Origin: Gammaproteobacteria bacterium UBA3067
GTDB taxonomy: Bacteria > Pseudomonadota > Gammaproteobacteria > Pseudomonadales > UBA3067
Assembly: GCA_002366835.1 (NCBI GenBank)
Contig: DFBZ01000088.1
Location: 5,788-37,994, forward strand
Reading direction: 5' to 3'
DNA: 32,207 nt
Under the pieces are notes generated by a model, which ran no database searches, was not told the DNA's origin, and saw only the letters and a program-made list of their open reading frames with translations. Position 1 is the first letter of the stretch, and the number at the start of each line of letters is the position of its first letter. Shown one piece after another: positions 16,077 to 25,277 of the stretch. Position numbers and translations under genes: made by a program.

Positions 16077-17159
16077 ATGCTTTTATTGTTAGCGGAATAT
16101 TTAGTGCAATACGATGTCCGTTTTTCGGCCTTCAATTCAGTGACGTTGCGGGCAATACTGGGTGCGCTGACTGCATTGATGATTGCTTTAATGGCTGGCC
16201 CCTATGTGATTAGGAAATTAAGCTTTCATCAGGTGGGCCAAGCAATACGTGATGATGGTCCGCAAACACACTTGGTAAAAGCAGGCACGCCGACTATGGG
16301 CGGGGCGTTGATTCTACTCTCTATTATGGTGAGTACGCTACTGTGGACAGATTTGCGTACTCACTATGTGTGGGCGGTGTTTTTGGTGATGCTTGCATTT
16401 GGTGGGGTTGGTTGGGTCGATGATTATCGGAAAGTCGTAGAGAAAAACCCTGACGGCTTACCTGCTAAGTGGAAGTTTTTTTGGCAGTCGGTTTTTGCAT
16501 TTGCTATTGCAGTTTTCTTGTACCATTTTGCAAAAGTACCCGCTGAAACGCAGCTACTCGTACCTTTGTTCAAGGACGTGGCTATTGAATTGGGCTTGGG
16601 TTATATCCTCCTTACTTATTTTGTCATTGTCGGTAGCAGCAATGCGGTTAATTTAACCGATGGGCTGGATGGTTTAGCGATTATGCCAACCGTCATGGTG
16701 GCAGGCGCTTTAGGTTTATTTTGTTATTTTGCCGGCCATGCGGGTTTTGCTGAATATCTGCATTTGCCGTTTATTCCCGGCGTAGGAGAACTACTGATTA
16801 TTTGCACCGCTATTTCTGGTGCAGGCCTGGGTTTCTTATGGTTTAACGCCTATCCCGCACAGGTTTTTATGGGGGACGTTGGTGCATTATCACTGGGAGC
16901 GACGCTGGGAGTAATTGCCGTCATTGCAAGGCAGGAAGCCTTGCTGTTTGTGATGGGGGGAGTGTTTGTGGCAGAAACCATATCCGTCATTCTTCAAGTG
17001 GCCTCATTCAAACTTACCGGGCGGCGCATTTTTCGCATGGCACCCTTACATCATCACTTTGAATTAAAGGGTTGGGCGGAGCCTAAAGTTATTGTCCGCT
17101 TTTGGATTATTACCGTCATTCTGGTGCTGGTGGGCATCGGTTCACTCAAGCTTCGTTAA
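16077..17159 (+). CDS. mraY: phospho-MurNAc-pentapeptide transferase MraY
   Basis: The 360-residue integral membrane enzyme transfers phospho-MurNAc-pentapeptide to undecaprenyl phosphate, making lipid I. Ten hydrophobic helices are predicted. Conserved residues include TPTMGG (71-76), the Asp pair in VDDYRK (114-119), NLTDGLDGL (192-200), FMGDVGAL (264-271) and the HHH triad in APLHHHFE (322-329). Length equals the Escherichia coli enzyme. The ATG directly follows the murF stop TAA, so its translation is probably coupled to murF. It is the target of tunicamycin-type and muraymycin-type inhibitors. Confidence 0.98.
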   Translation: MLLLLAEYLVQYDVRFSAFNSVTLRAILGALTALMIALMAGPYVIRKLSFHQVGQAIRDDGPQTHLVKAGTPTMGGALILLSIMVSTLLWTDLRTHYVWAVFLVMLAFGGVGWVDDYRKVVEKNPDGLPAKWKFFWQSVFAFAIAVFLYHFAKVPAETQLLVPLFKDVAIELGLGYILLTYFVIVGSSNAVNLTDGLDGLAIMPTVMVAGALGLFCYFAGHAGFAEYLHLPFIPGVGELLIICTAISGAGLGFLWFNAYPAQVFMGDVGALSLGATLGVIAVIARQEALLFVMGGVFVAETISVILQVASFKLTGRRIFRMAPLHHHFELKGWAEPKVIVRFWIITVILVLVGIGSLKLR

Positions 17160-17171
17160 TAGGCAAGGTAC

Positions 17172-18554
17172 ATGGCTAAGCGTTATTTGATTTTAGGTTT
17201 AGGTAAAAGCGGGCTTTCGGCCGCGCTTTACTTGCGCCATCAAAAAGCGGAGCTTGTACTTGCTGATACACGTGAGAAAATTGATGGACTGGAATTGTTA
17301 AAAGAAAACTTTCCTAAGGCAGGCATATTCCTGGGTAATCTGTCTTTAAGTTTGCTCAACGGTGTCGATGTGCTGGTGATCAGTCCCGGTTTATCCCCTG
17401 AACACCCTTTGGTTAAAGAAGCGCGCCGTCGATGCCTGGAAATTATTGGTGATGTTGAATTGTTTTGTCAGCGCGCGAGCTCTCCTATTATAGCGATAAC
17501 CGGCACTAATGCTAAAAGTACCGTTGTCACGCTGATTGCCAAAATGATTTCTGATGCAGGGTACAGTGTTGGGCTCGGTGGAAATATTGGCACTCCCGCC
17601 CTGGAATTATTAGATGAAACAAACGTAGAGCCAGATTTTTATGTTCTGGAATTATCGAGTTTTCAGCTGGAAAGTACGCCATCATTAAAAGCTAAGGTCT
17701 CTGCGGTTTTAAATGTGACGCCTGATCATATGGATCGTTACGATAGTTTTGAAGATTACGTCTCTACAAAGCAGCGTATCTATCACAACTGTGATGTTGC
17801 GCTATTCAACCGGGATGATGAGAATACCCGTCCAGGGAAACAGGTCGCAAAAGTAGTGAGTTTTGGAACAGAAAAATCTGACGATACTGAAAAGCTACCC
17901 TATTCGCTAGAGCATACTCTAACAGCGACTTATTTGCTTCGTGGCAATGAACATATCCTCTGTGCTGACGAATTGCGTATAAGTGGTGAGCATAATTATC
18001 TGAACTGCCTGGCTGCCATGGCCGTTTGCGATGTTATTGGCATCCCAGGAGAAACACAAATTAAGAGCCTGCAGGAATTTTCTGGTTTGGCGCACCGTTG
18101 TGAGACTGTTGCAGACATTGCGGGTGTACGCTGGATAAACGATTCTAAAGGTACAAATGTTGGCGCAAGCTTGGCGGCACTAAATGGATTTGGAAAGACT
18201 TTTTCACAGAAAATAATCTTGATTCTCGGTGGGGTAAGTAAAGATGCGACCTTTTCTCCATTAATTAAATTAATTAACCAGTACGTGAAAAAAGTACTTG
18301 TTTATGGGCAGGATTCAGCAAAAATTATTGCCGATCTTACTAAGGGCGTGAATTGTCCGGTAGATGCTTTTGAGTCTCTAGAGCACGTTGTAAATGCTGC
18401 ACGAAGCGCTGCAGAAGATAAAGACCTTGTGCTTTTTTCCCCCGCTTGTGCCAGTTTCGATATGTTTGATAATTTCGAGCATCGAGGTGATGTTTTTAAA
18501 AATCTGGTTTTAGGTAGGGCGACCTCCTCTAGTCACAGGATGGAGGGTGTCTGA
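17172..18554 (+). CDS. murD: UDP-MurNAc-L-Ala--D-Glu ligase MurD
   Basis: The 460-residue Mur ligase adds D-glutamate as the second stem residue. The N-terminal Rossmann region shows LGLGKSGLSAA (8-18), the ATP loop is GTNAKST (111-117), LELSSFQLE lies at 159-167 and NVTPDHMDRY at 181-190; later come NDSKGTN and the C-terminal FSPACASFDMFDNFEHRGD. Alanine replaces glycine in the P-loop (GTNAKST instead of GTNGKST); as I recall, pseudomonads share this, so it is not a defect. AAGG sits five bases before the ATG. Its stop overlaps the ftsW start by one base. Confidence 0.97.
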   Translation: MAKRYLILGLGKSGLSAALYLRHQKAELVLADTREKIDGLELLKENFPKAGIFLGNLSLSLLNGVDVLVISPGLSPEHPLVKEARRRCLEIIGDVELFCQRASSPIIAITGTNAKSTVVTLIAKMISDAGYSVGLGGNIGTPALELLDETNVEPDFYVLELSSFQLESTPSLKAKVSAVLNVTPDHMDRYDSFEDYVSTKQRIYHNCDVALFNRDDENTRPGKQVAKVVSFGTEKSDDTEKLPYSLEHTLTATYLLRGNEHILCADELRISGEHNYLNCLAAMAVCDVIGIPGETQIKSLQEFSGLAHRCETVADIAGVRWINDSKGTNVGASLAALNGFGKTFSQKIILILGGVSKDATFSPLIKLINQYVKKVLVYGQDSAKIIADLTKGVNCPVDAFESLEHVVNAARSAAEDKDLVLFSPACASFDMFDNFEHRGDVFKNLVLGRATSSSHRMEGV

Positions 18555-19762
18555 TGCTATTGGATAAAAAGCAGCCCCTGAAGCCTGAACAGTTGCTATT
18601 GATAAGCGCCGTCTCTTTATTATGTATTGGTTTATTAACAGTCTCTTCAGCTTCAATGGTTATTGCAGAAGAAAAATTCGCCAATACCTTTCACTTTGTG
18701 ATTCGGCATGGAATATCTATCTTTATAGCCGTGTGTTGTGCCGTGCTGGCTTACCAGATACCCATGCGTCTCTGGGAGCGAACTAGCAGCATGTTATTCT
18801 TTTTTGCTGTGTTAATGTTGGTACTTGTATTGCTCATCGGCAATACGGTTAATGGCAGTACCCGTTGGATAAGTCTGGGGTTTATGAACTTCCAACCTTC
18901 AGAGGTCGCTAAGATATTTGTACTGATTTATATGGCCAGTTTTATCGTGAGGAAAAAGGATGAAGTACGAGGTCAGATCACAGGTATTTTAAAACCCGCA
19001 GCTATTTTATTTTTACCCGCGATATTGCTACTGCTTGAGCCTGATTTTGGCTCTGTAGTGGTGCTGAGTATAGCGACCTTTGCCATGCTATTTATGGGCG
19101 GTGTGAGAGTTCGGTATTTTGCTCTGCTGGTTTTGGTTGGCGCTTTGCTTTTTTATGTTTTGCTTATTACGCAGCCTTATCGCGTCGCCCGATTAAGCGG
19201 ATTTCTGAGGCCATGGGAAAATCAATTTGGATCTGCCTATCAACTGGTTCAGAGTCTTATCGCCTATGGAAGAGGCGAGTGGTTTGGGCAAGGTTATGGC
19301 AATAGTGTGCAGAAGCTTTTCTATCTGCCCGAGGCGCATACGGATTTTCTTCTTGCTGTATTAGCAGAAGAATTCGGGTTTTTGGGCGTTATGACGGTGA
19401 TTATCCTTTTTTCTATTTTAGTGCTTTCCGCGTTATTTATATCCCGATCAGCAGAGCAGCGGGGTGCCTATTTTTCTGCATACCTTGGTTATGGTTTGGC
19501 GGTATTGATAGGTATACAGGCTTTATTTAATCTCGGTGTCACCATGGGTTTATTGCCAACGAAAGGGCTCACTTTACCACTTATGAGTTATGGGGGTAGT
19601 AGTTTGCTGTCTACTTGTTTTCTTCTGGCGATTTTACTCCGCATTAGTAAGGAAAATGACGTCGCCAGTGAAGCCAAACCTAGAAAGAAAAATAAACGAC
19701 GAAACTTGAAGTCAGGCTCGGAATCAGTCCGATTAGGAAAACAATCGGGGCTTGCTGCATGA
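18554..19762 (+). CDS. ftsW: septal peptidoglycan glycosyltransferase FtsW
   Basis: The 402-residue SEDS-family protein has about ten membrane helices. It polymerises lipid II at the septum as partner of FtsI. Family signatures are NGSTRWISLG (100-109) followed by QPSEVAK (114-120), EPDFGS (162-167), YLPEAHTDF (257-265) and LLPTKGLTLPLMSYGGSS (333-350). The C-terminus is a basic cytoplasmic tail (about 374-402). The ATG overlaps the murD stop (TGATG), and its own stop overlaps the murG ATG (ATGA). Confidence 0.97.
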   Translation: MLLDKKQPLKPEQLLLISAVSLLCIGLLTVSSASMVIAEEKFANTFHFVIRHGISIFIAVCCAVLAYQIPMRLWERTSSMLFFFAVLMLVLVLLIGNTVNGSTRWISLGFMNFQPSEVAKIFVLIYMASFIVRKKDEVRGQITGILKPAAILFLPAILLLLEPDFGSVVVLSIATFAMLFMGGVRVRYFALLVLVGALLFYVLLITQPYRVARLSGFLRPWENQFGSAYQLVQSLIAYGRGEWFGQGYGNSVQKLFYLPEAHTDFLLAVLAEEFGFLGVMTVIILFSILVLSALFISRSAEQRGAYFSAYLGYGLAVLIGIQALFNLGVTMGLLPTKGLTLPLMSYGGSSLLSTCFLLAILLRISKENDVASEAKPRKKNKRRNLKSGSESVRLGKQSGLAA

Positions 19763-20883
19763 ATAATGCCGAATTAAATACAAAAAAAATACTCATTATG
19801 GCAGGCGGTACGGGCGGGCATGTGTTTCCTGCTTTAGCAGTAGCGCGATTTTTTCATAGCCATGGTGCGGGTATTTCTTGGTTGGGAACCAAAAAAGGTA
19901 TTGAGTCTCGAGTTATTCCACAGGAAGAATTTATTGATCTTCATTATTTAACGGTTGCCGGATTACGCGGCCAGGGGTTTAAGCGTTTATTAGTCGCGCC
20001 TTTTAAATTGATGCTGGCATGCTGGCAGGCGGCGAATACCCTGCATCATGTGAAGCCCGATTTGGTACTTGGTATGGGTGGATTTACTTCTGGCCCTGGA
20101 GGGTTGATGGCATGGCTGATGGGTTATCCACTTGTGATTCACGAGCAGAATGCGGTGCCGGGTTTTACCAATCGTGTGCTCAGTAAGTTTGCTCGACTCG
20201 TACTGCAGGCTTTTCCAGGAACGTTTGCAGACCTGCCTGCAGACAAGTCTCGGGTAACGGGTAACCCGGTGAGAAAAGAGATCGAAATGCTGGGTGAGCC
20301 AGAAGAACGTTTTAATAAACGGGCTGAACAGAAAGAAATTAATATTCTTGTGCTTGGTGGCAGCCAAGGCGCGCAGGCACTAAACGAACTCGTACCACAG
20401 GCATTGGCAAAAATCACAAAGGTATCTTCTGATGGTAAGCGACCATTAAATATATGGCATCAGGCGGGCCGGAATAAGGATCAAACAACGGTTTCGCTAT
20501 ACGAGCAGCTAAATGTGGAAGCAAAGGTGGAGCCGTTTATAAGCGATATGGCCAATGCATATCGCTGGGCCGATTTAGTAATTGCTCGATCAGGAGCGTT
20601 AACGGTGAGCGAAATCCAGCAGGCCGGCATTGGTGCTATTTTTGTGCCTTATCCAGCAGCAGTGGATGATCATCAAACTCGAAACGCCCAGTTTCTCCAG
20701 AAAGAGGGTGCCGCTTTGGTGGTGGCCCAAAAGGAATTAGATATTCAGAAACTTACAGATTTGTTAACGCCTTTGCTGGATAGAAAGAAATTAATGGCTA
20801 TGGCGCAGGCGGCGAAAAATAGTGCGCCGGTTAATGCGACCGAGATCGTTGTCAATGCATGTTTGGAGGCGGCTCGTGCTTAA
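19759..20883 (+). CDS. murG: UDP-GlcNAc:lipid I N-acetylglucosaminyltransferase MurG
   Basis: The 374-residue GT-B glycosyltransferase works at the inner face of the membrane and converts lipid I to lipid II. The glycine-rich acceptor motif AGGTGGHVFP lies at 15-24, GMGGFTSGPGG at 105-115, EQNAVPG at 129-135, GGSQGA at 200-205 and the UDP-GlcNAc site RSGALTVSE at 277-285 with DDHQTRNAQ after it. It is somewhat longer than the Escherichia coli enzyme (355). The start overlaps the ftsW stop (ATGA), and its 3' end overlaps the murC start by 8 bases. Confidence 0.98.
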   Translation: MNNAELNTKKILIMAGGTGGHVFPALAVARFFHSHGAGISWLGTKKGIESRVIPQEEFIDLHYLTVAGLRGQGFKRLLVAPFKLMLACWQAANTLHHVKPDLVLGMGGFTSGPGGLMAWLMGYPLVIHEQNAVPGFTNRVLSKFARLVLQAFPGTFADLPADKSRVTGNPVRKEIEMLGEPEERFNKRAEQKEINILVLGGSQGAQALNELVPQALAKITKVSSDGKRPLNIWHQAGRNKDQTTVSLYEQLNVEAKVEPFISDMANAYRWADLVIARSGALTVSEIQQAGIGAIFVPYPAAVDDHQTRNAQFLQKEGAALVVAQKELDIQKLTDLLTPLLDRKKLMAMAQAAKNSAPVNATEIVVNACLEAARA

Positions 20884-22306
20884 TTTTGTTCCGGAAATGC
20901 GACGCATCAAAAAAATTCACTTCGTTGGAATTGGCGGCGTGGGTATGGGCGGCATCGCTGAGGTGCTCTTTAACCAGGGCTATCAGGTGTCGGGTTCCGA
21001 TATTAAGCATGGTGCAATGACAAATCGCCTTTCTGATTCAGGTATTCGGATTACGATAGGGCATCATGGCGATAATGTTATCGACACCCATGTGGTTGTG
21101 GTTTCTACAGCCGTGGACCAGGAGAACCCAGAGTTAGCAAAAGCACGAGAACTAGGAATCCCAATTGTACGCAGAGCAGAAATGCTTGCTGAGTTAATGC
21201 GATTTCGGCATGGCATTGCGGTGGCCGGTACTCATGGAAAAACAACCACAACAAGTTTAATTGCCTCGATTTTCGCTGAGGCTGGGTATGACCCCACCTA
21301 TGTGATTGGAGGGCGCTTAAATAGTGCTGCCACCAATGCCCGTTTAGGCGATAGCCGGTATTTTATTGCTGAAGCCGACGAAAGTGACGCATCCTTTTTG
21401 CACTTACAGCCAATGGTATCCGTTATTACCAATATTGATGCCGACCATATGAGCACTTATGGAGGTGATTTTTCCAAATTGGTTCAAACCTTTAATGAGT
21501 TTCTCCATAACCTGCCTTTTTATGGTCTAGCGGTGGTTTGTATTGATGATCCGACGATAAAAGAATTGGTGGCAGAAGTACCAAGGCCGGTGCTTACTTA
21601 TGGGCTTGATGAAACGGCGATGTACTGGGCGACAGATATTGATCAAAGTGAATTTAAAACCACCTTCACTGCTCACGGGCCAGATATGGAGTCTCAAGTT
21701 ATTCACCTCAATATGCCGGGCACACACAATGTGTTGAATGCTATGGCTGCTATTGCTGTTGCGCGTGACGAAAAGATAGAAATGGGTGCGATTAAGACAG
21801 CCTTAGAAAACTTTCAGGGTGTCGGTCGACGTTTTGAATCGTATGGAGAGTTCGCGCTTCCGCAAGGAAGAGTCATGCTTGTGGACGACTATGGACACCA
21901 CCCAAGAGAGGTGGAAGCCACTATCCAGGCCATTCGGTCAGGGTGGCCGGAACGTCGCCTTGTAATGGTCTATCAGCCACATCGATATAGTCGTACCAAG
22001 GAGCTTTATGATGACTTCGTACGGGTGTTATCCGAAGTGGATGTGTTGTTTTTAATGGAGGTTTATTCCGCAGGGGAGGACGTTATTCCCGGGGCCGATA
22101 GTCGGAATCTTTCTCACAGCATTCGTTTAAGAGGAAAAGTTGACCCGATGCTGATTGAAAGCACAGAAGAGTTATCAAAATTATTGAGCAGCGTACTTCA
22201 GGATAACGACATGTTGCTGACACAAGGCGCTGGAAATATCGGTGGTGTTGCAAAAAGCCTGGCTGAAAATAATCTGATTAATAGTGCGATAAGCGATAAT
22301 TCATGA
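20876..22306 (+). CDS. murC: UDP-MurNAc--L-alanine ligase MurC
   Basis: The 476-residue Mur ligase commits UDP-MurNAc to peptidoglycan by adding L-alanine. It shows HFVGIGGVGMGG (15-26), the ATP loop AGTHGKTTTTS (117-127), EADESDASF, the NIDADHM region and DDYGHHP. I place the start at GTG 20876 because GGAGG (20865-20869) lies six bases upstream and the resulting N-terminus (NFVPEMRRIKKIHF) aligns with the internal IVPEMRR of Escherichia coli MurC. The open frame continues upstream to ATG 20822 inside murG, which would add 18 unrelated residues. ATG 20897 would cut into the conserved part. Confidence 0.95.
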   Translation: MLNFVPEMRRIKKIHFVGIGGVGMGGIAEVLFNQGYQVSGSDIKHGAMTNRLSDSGIRITIGHHGDNVIDTHVVVVSTAVDQENPELAKARELGIPIVRRAEMLAELMRFRHGIAVAGTHGKTTTTSLIASIFAEAGYDPTYVIGGRLNSAATNARLGDSRYFIAEADESDASFLHLQPMVSVITNIDADHMSTYGGDFSKLVQTFNEFLHNLPFYGLAVVCIDDPTIKELVAEVPRPVLTYGLDETAMYWATDIDQSEFKTTFTAHGPDMESQVIHLNMPGTHNVLNAMAAIAVARDEKIEMGAIKTALENFQGVGRRFESYGEFALPQGRVMLVDDYGHHPREVEATIQAIRSGWPERRLVMVYQPHRYSRTKELYDDFVRVLSEVDVLFLMEVYSAGEDVIPGADSRNLSHSIRLRGKVDPMLIESTEELSKLLSSVLQDNDMLLTQGAGNIGGVAKSLAENNLINSAISDNS

Positions 22307-23238
22307 GCAAGAGTAATGAATCTGAAAAATTCGGAAAAGTCGCGGTGTTATACGGCGGAGACTCTGCTGAGCGTGATATTTCACTGCAAAGTGGTGAGTC
22401 TGTATTACACGCATTAAGAGAAGAATGCATTGCTGCAGAAGGAGTCGATTGTCGTGGGAATTATCTGCAAAAATTAGCTGAATTTGACCGGGTTTTTATT
22501 GCTTTGCACGGTCGCGGGGGGGAAGACGGCACTCTACAGGGTGCGCTCGAAGTACTCAGGATACCCTATACCGGTAGCGGAGTTCTTGCTTCAGCTTTAG
22601 CAATGGATAAAGTGCTTTGCAAACAATTATGGGAAGGAGTGAACCTGCCTACACCGGAGTTTTTAGTAGTAACGGAAAGCGAGCAACTAACGAAATTGAA
22701 TAAAGTAGAAAATTTTCCTGTAATGGTAAAGCCTGCCAGAGAAGGGTCGAGTGTCGGCATGAGTAAGGTCGATACTGCTGGTGATTTGAAGCAGGCTGTT
22801 TCGCTTGCATTGCAATATGATATTGCACTCGTTGAGCGTTATATACAGGGCGAAGAATATACGGTTGCGATTTTGGGAGATAAAGTGCTGCCGCCGGTAC
22901 GTCTTAAAACACCGAGAGATTTTTACGACTACGAAGCAAAGTATCAATCTCAGGATACCGAATATAGATGCCCGTGCGGTCTTGACCCTGATGATGAGGC
23001 TGCGCTTAAAACACTGGCTTACGAAGCCTATAAAAGTGTTTCTGCGTCAGGTTGGGGGCGAGTTGATGTGATGCGTGATGCAGCCGGTAGGTTTTATTTG
23101 CTCGAGATAAATACAGTGCCCGGTATGACCAGTCATAGCTTGGTGCCTATGGCAGCCAAACAGGGCGGGATTTCCTTTAATCGATTGGTCATGGAAATTC
23201 TGGAATCGAGTTTCCCGCAGTCTCATTCGCAAGGTTAA
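22303..23238 (+). CDS. ddlB: D-alanine--D-alanine ligase DdlB
   Basis: The 311-residue ATP-grasp ligase makes D-Ala-D-Ala for MurF. Seen are VLYGGDSAERDISLQSG (15-31) containing the catalytic glutamate, LHGRGGEDGTLQG (68-80), VKPAREGSSVGMSK, ERYIQGEEYTVAIL and EINTVPGMTSHSLVP with the metal-binding Glu and Asn. Length fits DdlB (306 in Escherichia coli). The ATG overlaps the murC stop (ATGA). Its position between murC and ftsQ is the standard dcw position for the B-type enzyme. Confidence 0.97.
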   Translation: MSKSNESEKFGKVAVLYGGDSAERDISLQSGESVLHALREECIAAEGVDCRGNYLQKLAEFDRVFIALHGRGGEDGTLQGALEVLRIPYTGSGVLASALAMDKVLCKQLWEGVNLPTPEFLVVTESEQLTKLNKVENFPVMVKPAREGSSVGMSKVDTAGDLKQAVSLALQYDIALVERYIQGEEYTVAILGDKVLPPVRLKTPRDFYDYEAKYQSQDTEYRCPCGLDPDDEAALKTLAYEAYKSVSASGWGRVDVMRDAAGRFYLLEINTVPGMTSHSLVPMAAKQGGISFNRLVMEILESSFPQSHSQG

Positions 23239-23248
23239 GGACAAAATA

Positions 23249-23992
23249 ATGACAAGGGAAGATATAAAAAAAATAGTAATGCCGCGAATGGGTTTGCTCA
23301 TGCTGTCAACTTTACTTCTTGTTGTATTGCTGTCTATGCCTGATGTCAATGAACAAATTGCGATTAAGAAAATACTAATTAACAAATCATTACGGTATGT
23401 AGAAAAAAATGAGGTGGATACACTTTTAGAGCAGGCTTTAAAAAAGGATTTTTTCTCATTAGAGCTAAACGATGTTGCGCAAACAGTTAATCATATTCCT
23501 TGGGTGAAATCGGCACAGGTGAAAAAGATATGGCCTGATACCGTACTGGTGAATATTCAGGAACAAAGCCCCGTTGCTCGTTGGGGAAAAGCGCAGCTTA
23601 TCAGTGCAAATGGCGAAGTATTTGCGCCGGGTAATTTACAGGATTTTGACCACCTTCCTCATCTAATAGGCAATGAATTGCAGCGGGAAGAAATAACCCG
23701 TTTTTATGATCAAACAACACAAACTTTACGAGATAGCGGCTTAAATATAAGCGTTTTAAATATGAAGTCGGCCTTTGAGTGGCGTATTCAATTTGATAAT
23801 GGATTGTTGGTAATTCTTAGCGCAAAACAAGGGTTGGAAAGAATTAAAGAATTTAGGGCCGTTTACCAAAAACATATTTCCCCCAAGCTCGAAAATATTG
23901 CCCATGTAGATTTACGCTATGACAGTGGTTTTGTTGTGGCTTGGCGAGTGGGTGATAAAACTATAGCAGGGAAGTCGCTAGCACTTCGCTAG
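23249..23992 (+). CDS. ftsQ: cell division protein FtsQ
   Basis: The 247-residue bitopic protein has a short cytoplasmic N-terminus, one membrane helix (about 13-29), a POTRA domain (about 35-103) containing WVKSAQVKKIWPDTVLVNIQEQ-like strands, and an FtsQ beta domain (about 105-240). It links FtsL/FtsB to the early divisome. Its N-terminal tail is shorter than in many relatives. The start has AAGGAC upstream, 10 bases after ddlB. The sequence is variable in this family, but topology and position are clear. Confidence 0.95.
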   Translation: MTREDIKKIVMPRMGLLMLSTLLLVVLLSMPDVNEQIAIKKILINKSLRYVEKNEVDTLLEQALKKDFFSLELNDVAQTVNHIPWVKSAQVKKIWPDTVLVNIQEQSPVARWGKAQLISANGEVFAPGNLQDFDHLPHLIGNELQREEITRFYDQTTQTLRDSGLNISVLNMKSAFEWRIQFDNGLLVILSAKQGLERIKEFRAVYQKHISPKLENIAHVDLRYDSGFVVAWRVGDKTIAGKSLALR

Positions 23993-24015
23993 TCTCTTAT
24001 TTAGAGAAAAAATGG

Positions 24016-25248
24016 ATGAATAAAATAGTTAACGATAACACATTGATTGGATTAGATATCGGTACATCGAAGGTTGTCGCGGTGGTTGGGAAAACCAACG
24101 AAGATGGTTCTTTGGAAGTACTGGGTTTAGGTTCATCCAAATCAAAAGGTTTAAAAAAGGGCGTTGTCGTTAATATAGATACAACGGTGGAATCTATACA
24201 GCGAGCTATTGAAGAAGCTGAATTAATGGCGGGTTGCCCAGTAAATAGCGTTTACTGTGGTATAGCCGGCAGCCATATTAAAAGCATGAACTCTCATGGC
24301 ATTGTTGCGATAAAAGATAAAGAAGTAGTGCAAGCCGATATTGATCGGGTAATTGATGCCGCCAAAGCAGTGGCCATACCAGCGGACCAACGAGTGCTAC
24401 ATATCCTGCCGCAGGAATTTATTATCGATGAGCAGGGTGGAGTGCGGGAGCCGCTGGGTATGGCGGGTGTACGCCTTGAGGCCAAAGTGCACCTTGTTAC
24501 CAGCGCAGTAAATGCCGTCCAGAATATTGAAAAATGTGCTCGACTAAGTGGCCTGCAAGCTAACGATATCGTTTTGGAGCAACTTGCTTCCAGCTACGCG
24601 GTATTAACAGATGATGAGAAAGAGTTAGGTGTGTGCATGGTGGATATTGGTGGGGGTACCACGGATATTGCCATATTTACCGGTGGCGCCATTCGTCACA
24701 CCGCCGTGATCCCCATTGCGGGGGATCAAGTGACAAATGATATCGCCATGGCGTTACGGACGCCCACGCAACATGCTGAAGATATAAAAATTAAATACGC
24801 CTGTGCCTTAACGCAACTGGCCGGGCCTGATGAGCGCATAAAAGTTCCTAGTGTGGGAGATCGCCCACCAAGAGACCTTTCCCGGCAGGCATTGGCAGAG
24901 GTGGTTGAGCCGCGTTACGAAGAGCTTTTTATACTCGTTCAATCTGAGCTGCGACGTAGCGGGTTTGAAGAGCTGATTTCAGCAGGCGTTGTTTTAACTG
25001 GGGGTTCAGCAAAGATGGAAGGTGTGGTTGAGCTGGCGGAGGAGATTTTTCACATGCCGGTGAGACTCGGTACGCCAAAAGGAATATTAGGCCTCACGGA
25101 TGCCATTCTTGATCCTGTTTATTCCACCGGAGTGGGTCTGCTGCTTTACGGGCAAAAGGAGCTCCAGGAAAAGGGTGTTAGTACGGTAAACACTCAAAAC
25201 GAAAGTGTTTTTCAGCGTGTTAAACAATGGGTTAAAGGAAATTTCTAG
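24016..25248 (+). CDS. ftsA: cell division ATPase FtsA
   Basis: The 410-residue actin-like protein anchors FtsZ to the membrane and recruits late division proteins. It shows the phosphate-1 motif GLDIGTSKVVAVVG (about 12-25), the SHS2/1C insertion (about 80-160), VDIGGGTTDIAIF for phosphate-2 and TGGSAKMEG (adenosine). The C-terminal end (about 396-410, FQRVKQWVKGNF) forms the amphipathic membrane-targeting helix. The start lies 23 bases after ftsQ with a weak ribosome site (TTAGAGA). Length is close to the Escherichia coli protein (420). Confidence 0.97.
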   Translation: MNKIVNDNTLIGLDIGTSKVVAVVGKTNEDGSLEVLGLGSSKSKGLKKGVVVNIDTTVESIQRAIEEAELMAGCPVNSVYCGIAGSHIKSMNSHGIVAIKDKEVVQADIDRVIDAAKAVAIPADQRVLHILPQEFIIDEQGGVREPLGMAGVRLEAKVHLVTSAVNAVQNIEKCARLSGLQANDIVLEQLASSYAVLTDDEKELGVCMVDIGGGTTDIAIFTGGAIRHTAVIPIAGDQVTNDIAMALRTPTQHAEDIKIKYACALTQLAGPDERIKVPSVGDRPPRDLSRQALAEVVEPRYEELFILVQSELRRSGFEELISAGVVLTGGSAKMEGVVELAEEIFHMPVRLGTPKGILGLTDAILDPVYSTGVGLLLYGQKELQEKGVSTVNTQNESVFQRVKQWVKGNF

Positions 25249-25277
25249 TTTTTTTTTAAAATAAAAGGGAGATAGAT

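Noticed and set aside
17499..17522. MurD P-loop GTNAKST as a defect
   Set aside because: Alanine at this position appears, from memory, in functional pseudomonad MurD proteins; all other motifs are intact.
20822..20875. Upstream ATG for murC
   Set aside because: It would add 18 residues not seen in MurC proteins; GTG 20876 has the good ribosome site.
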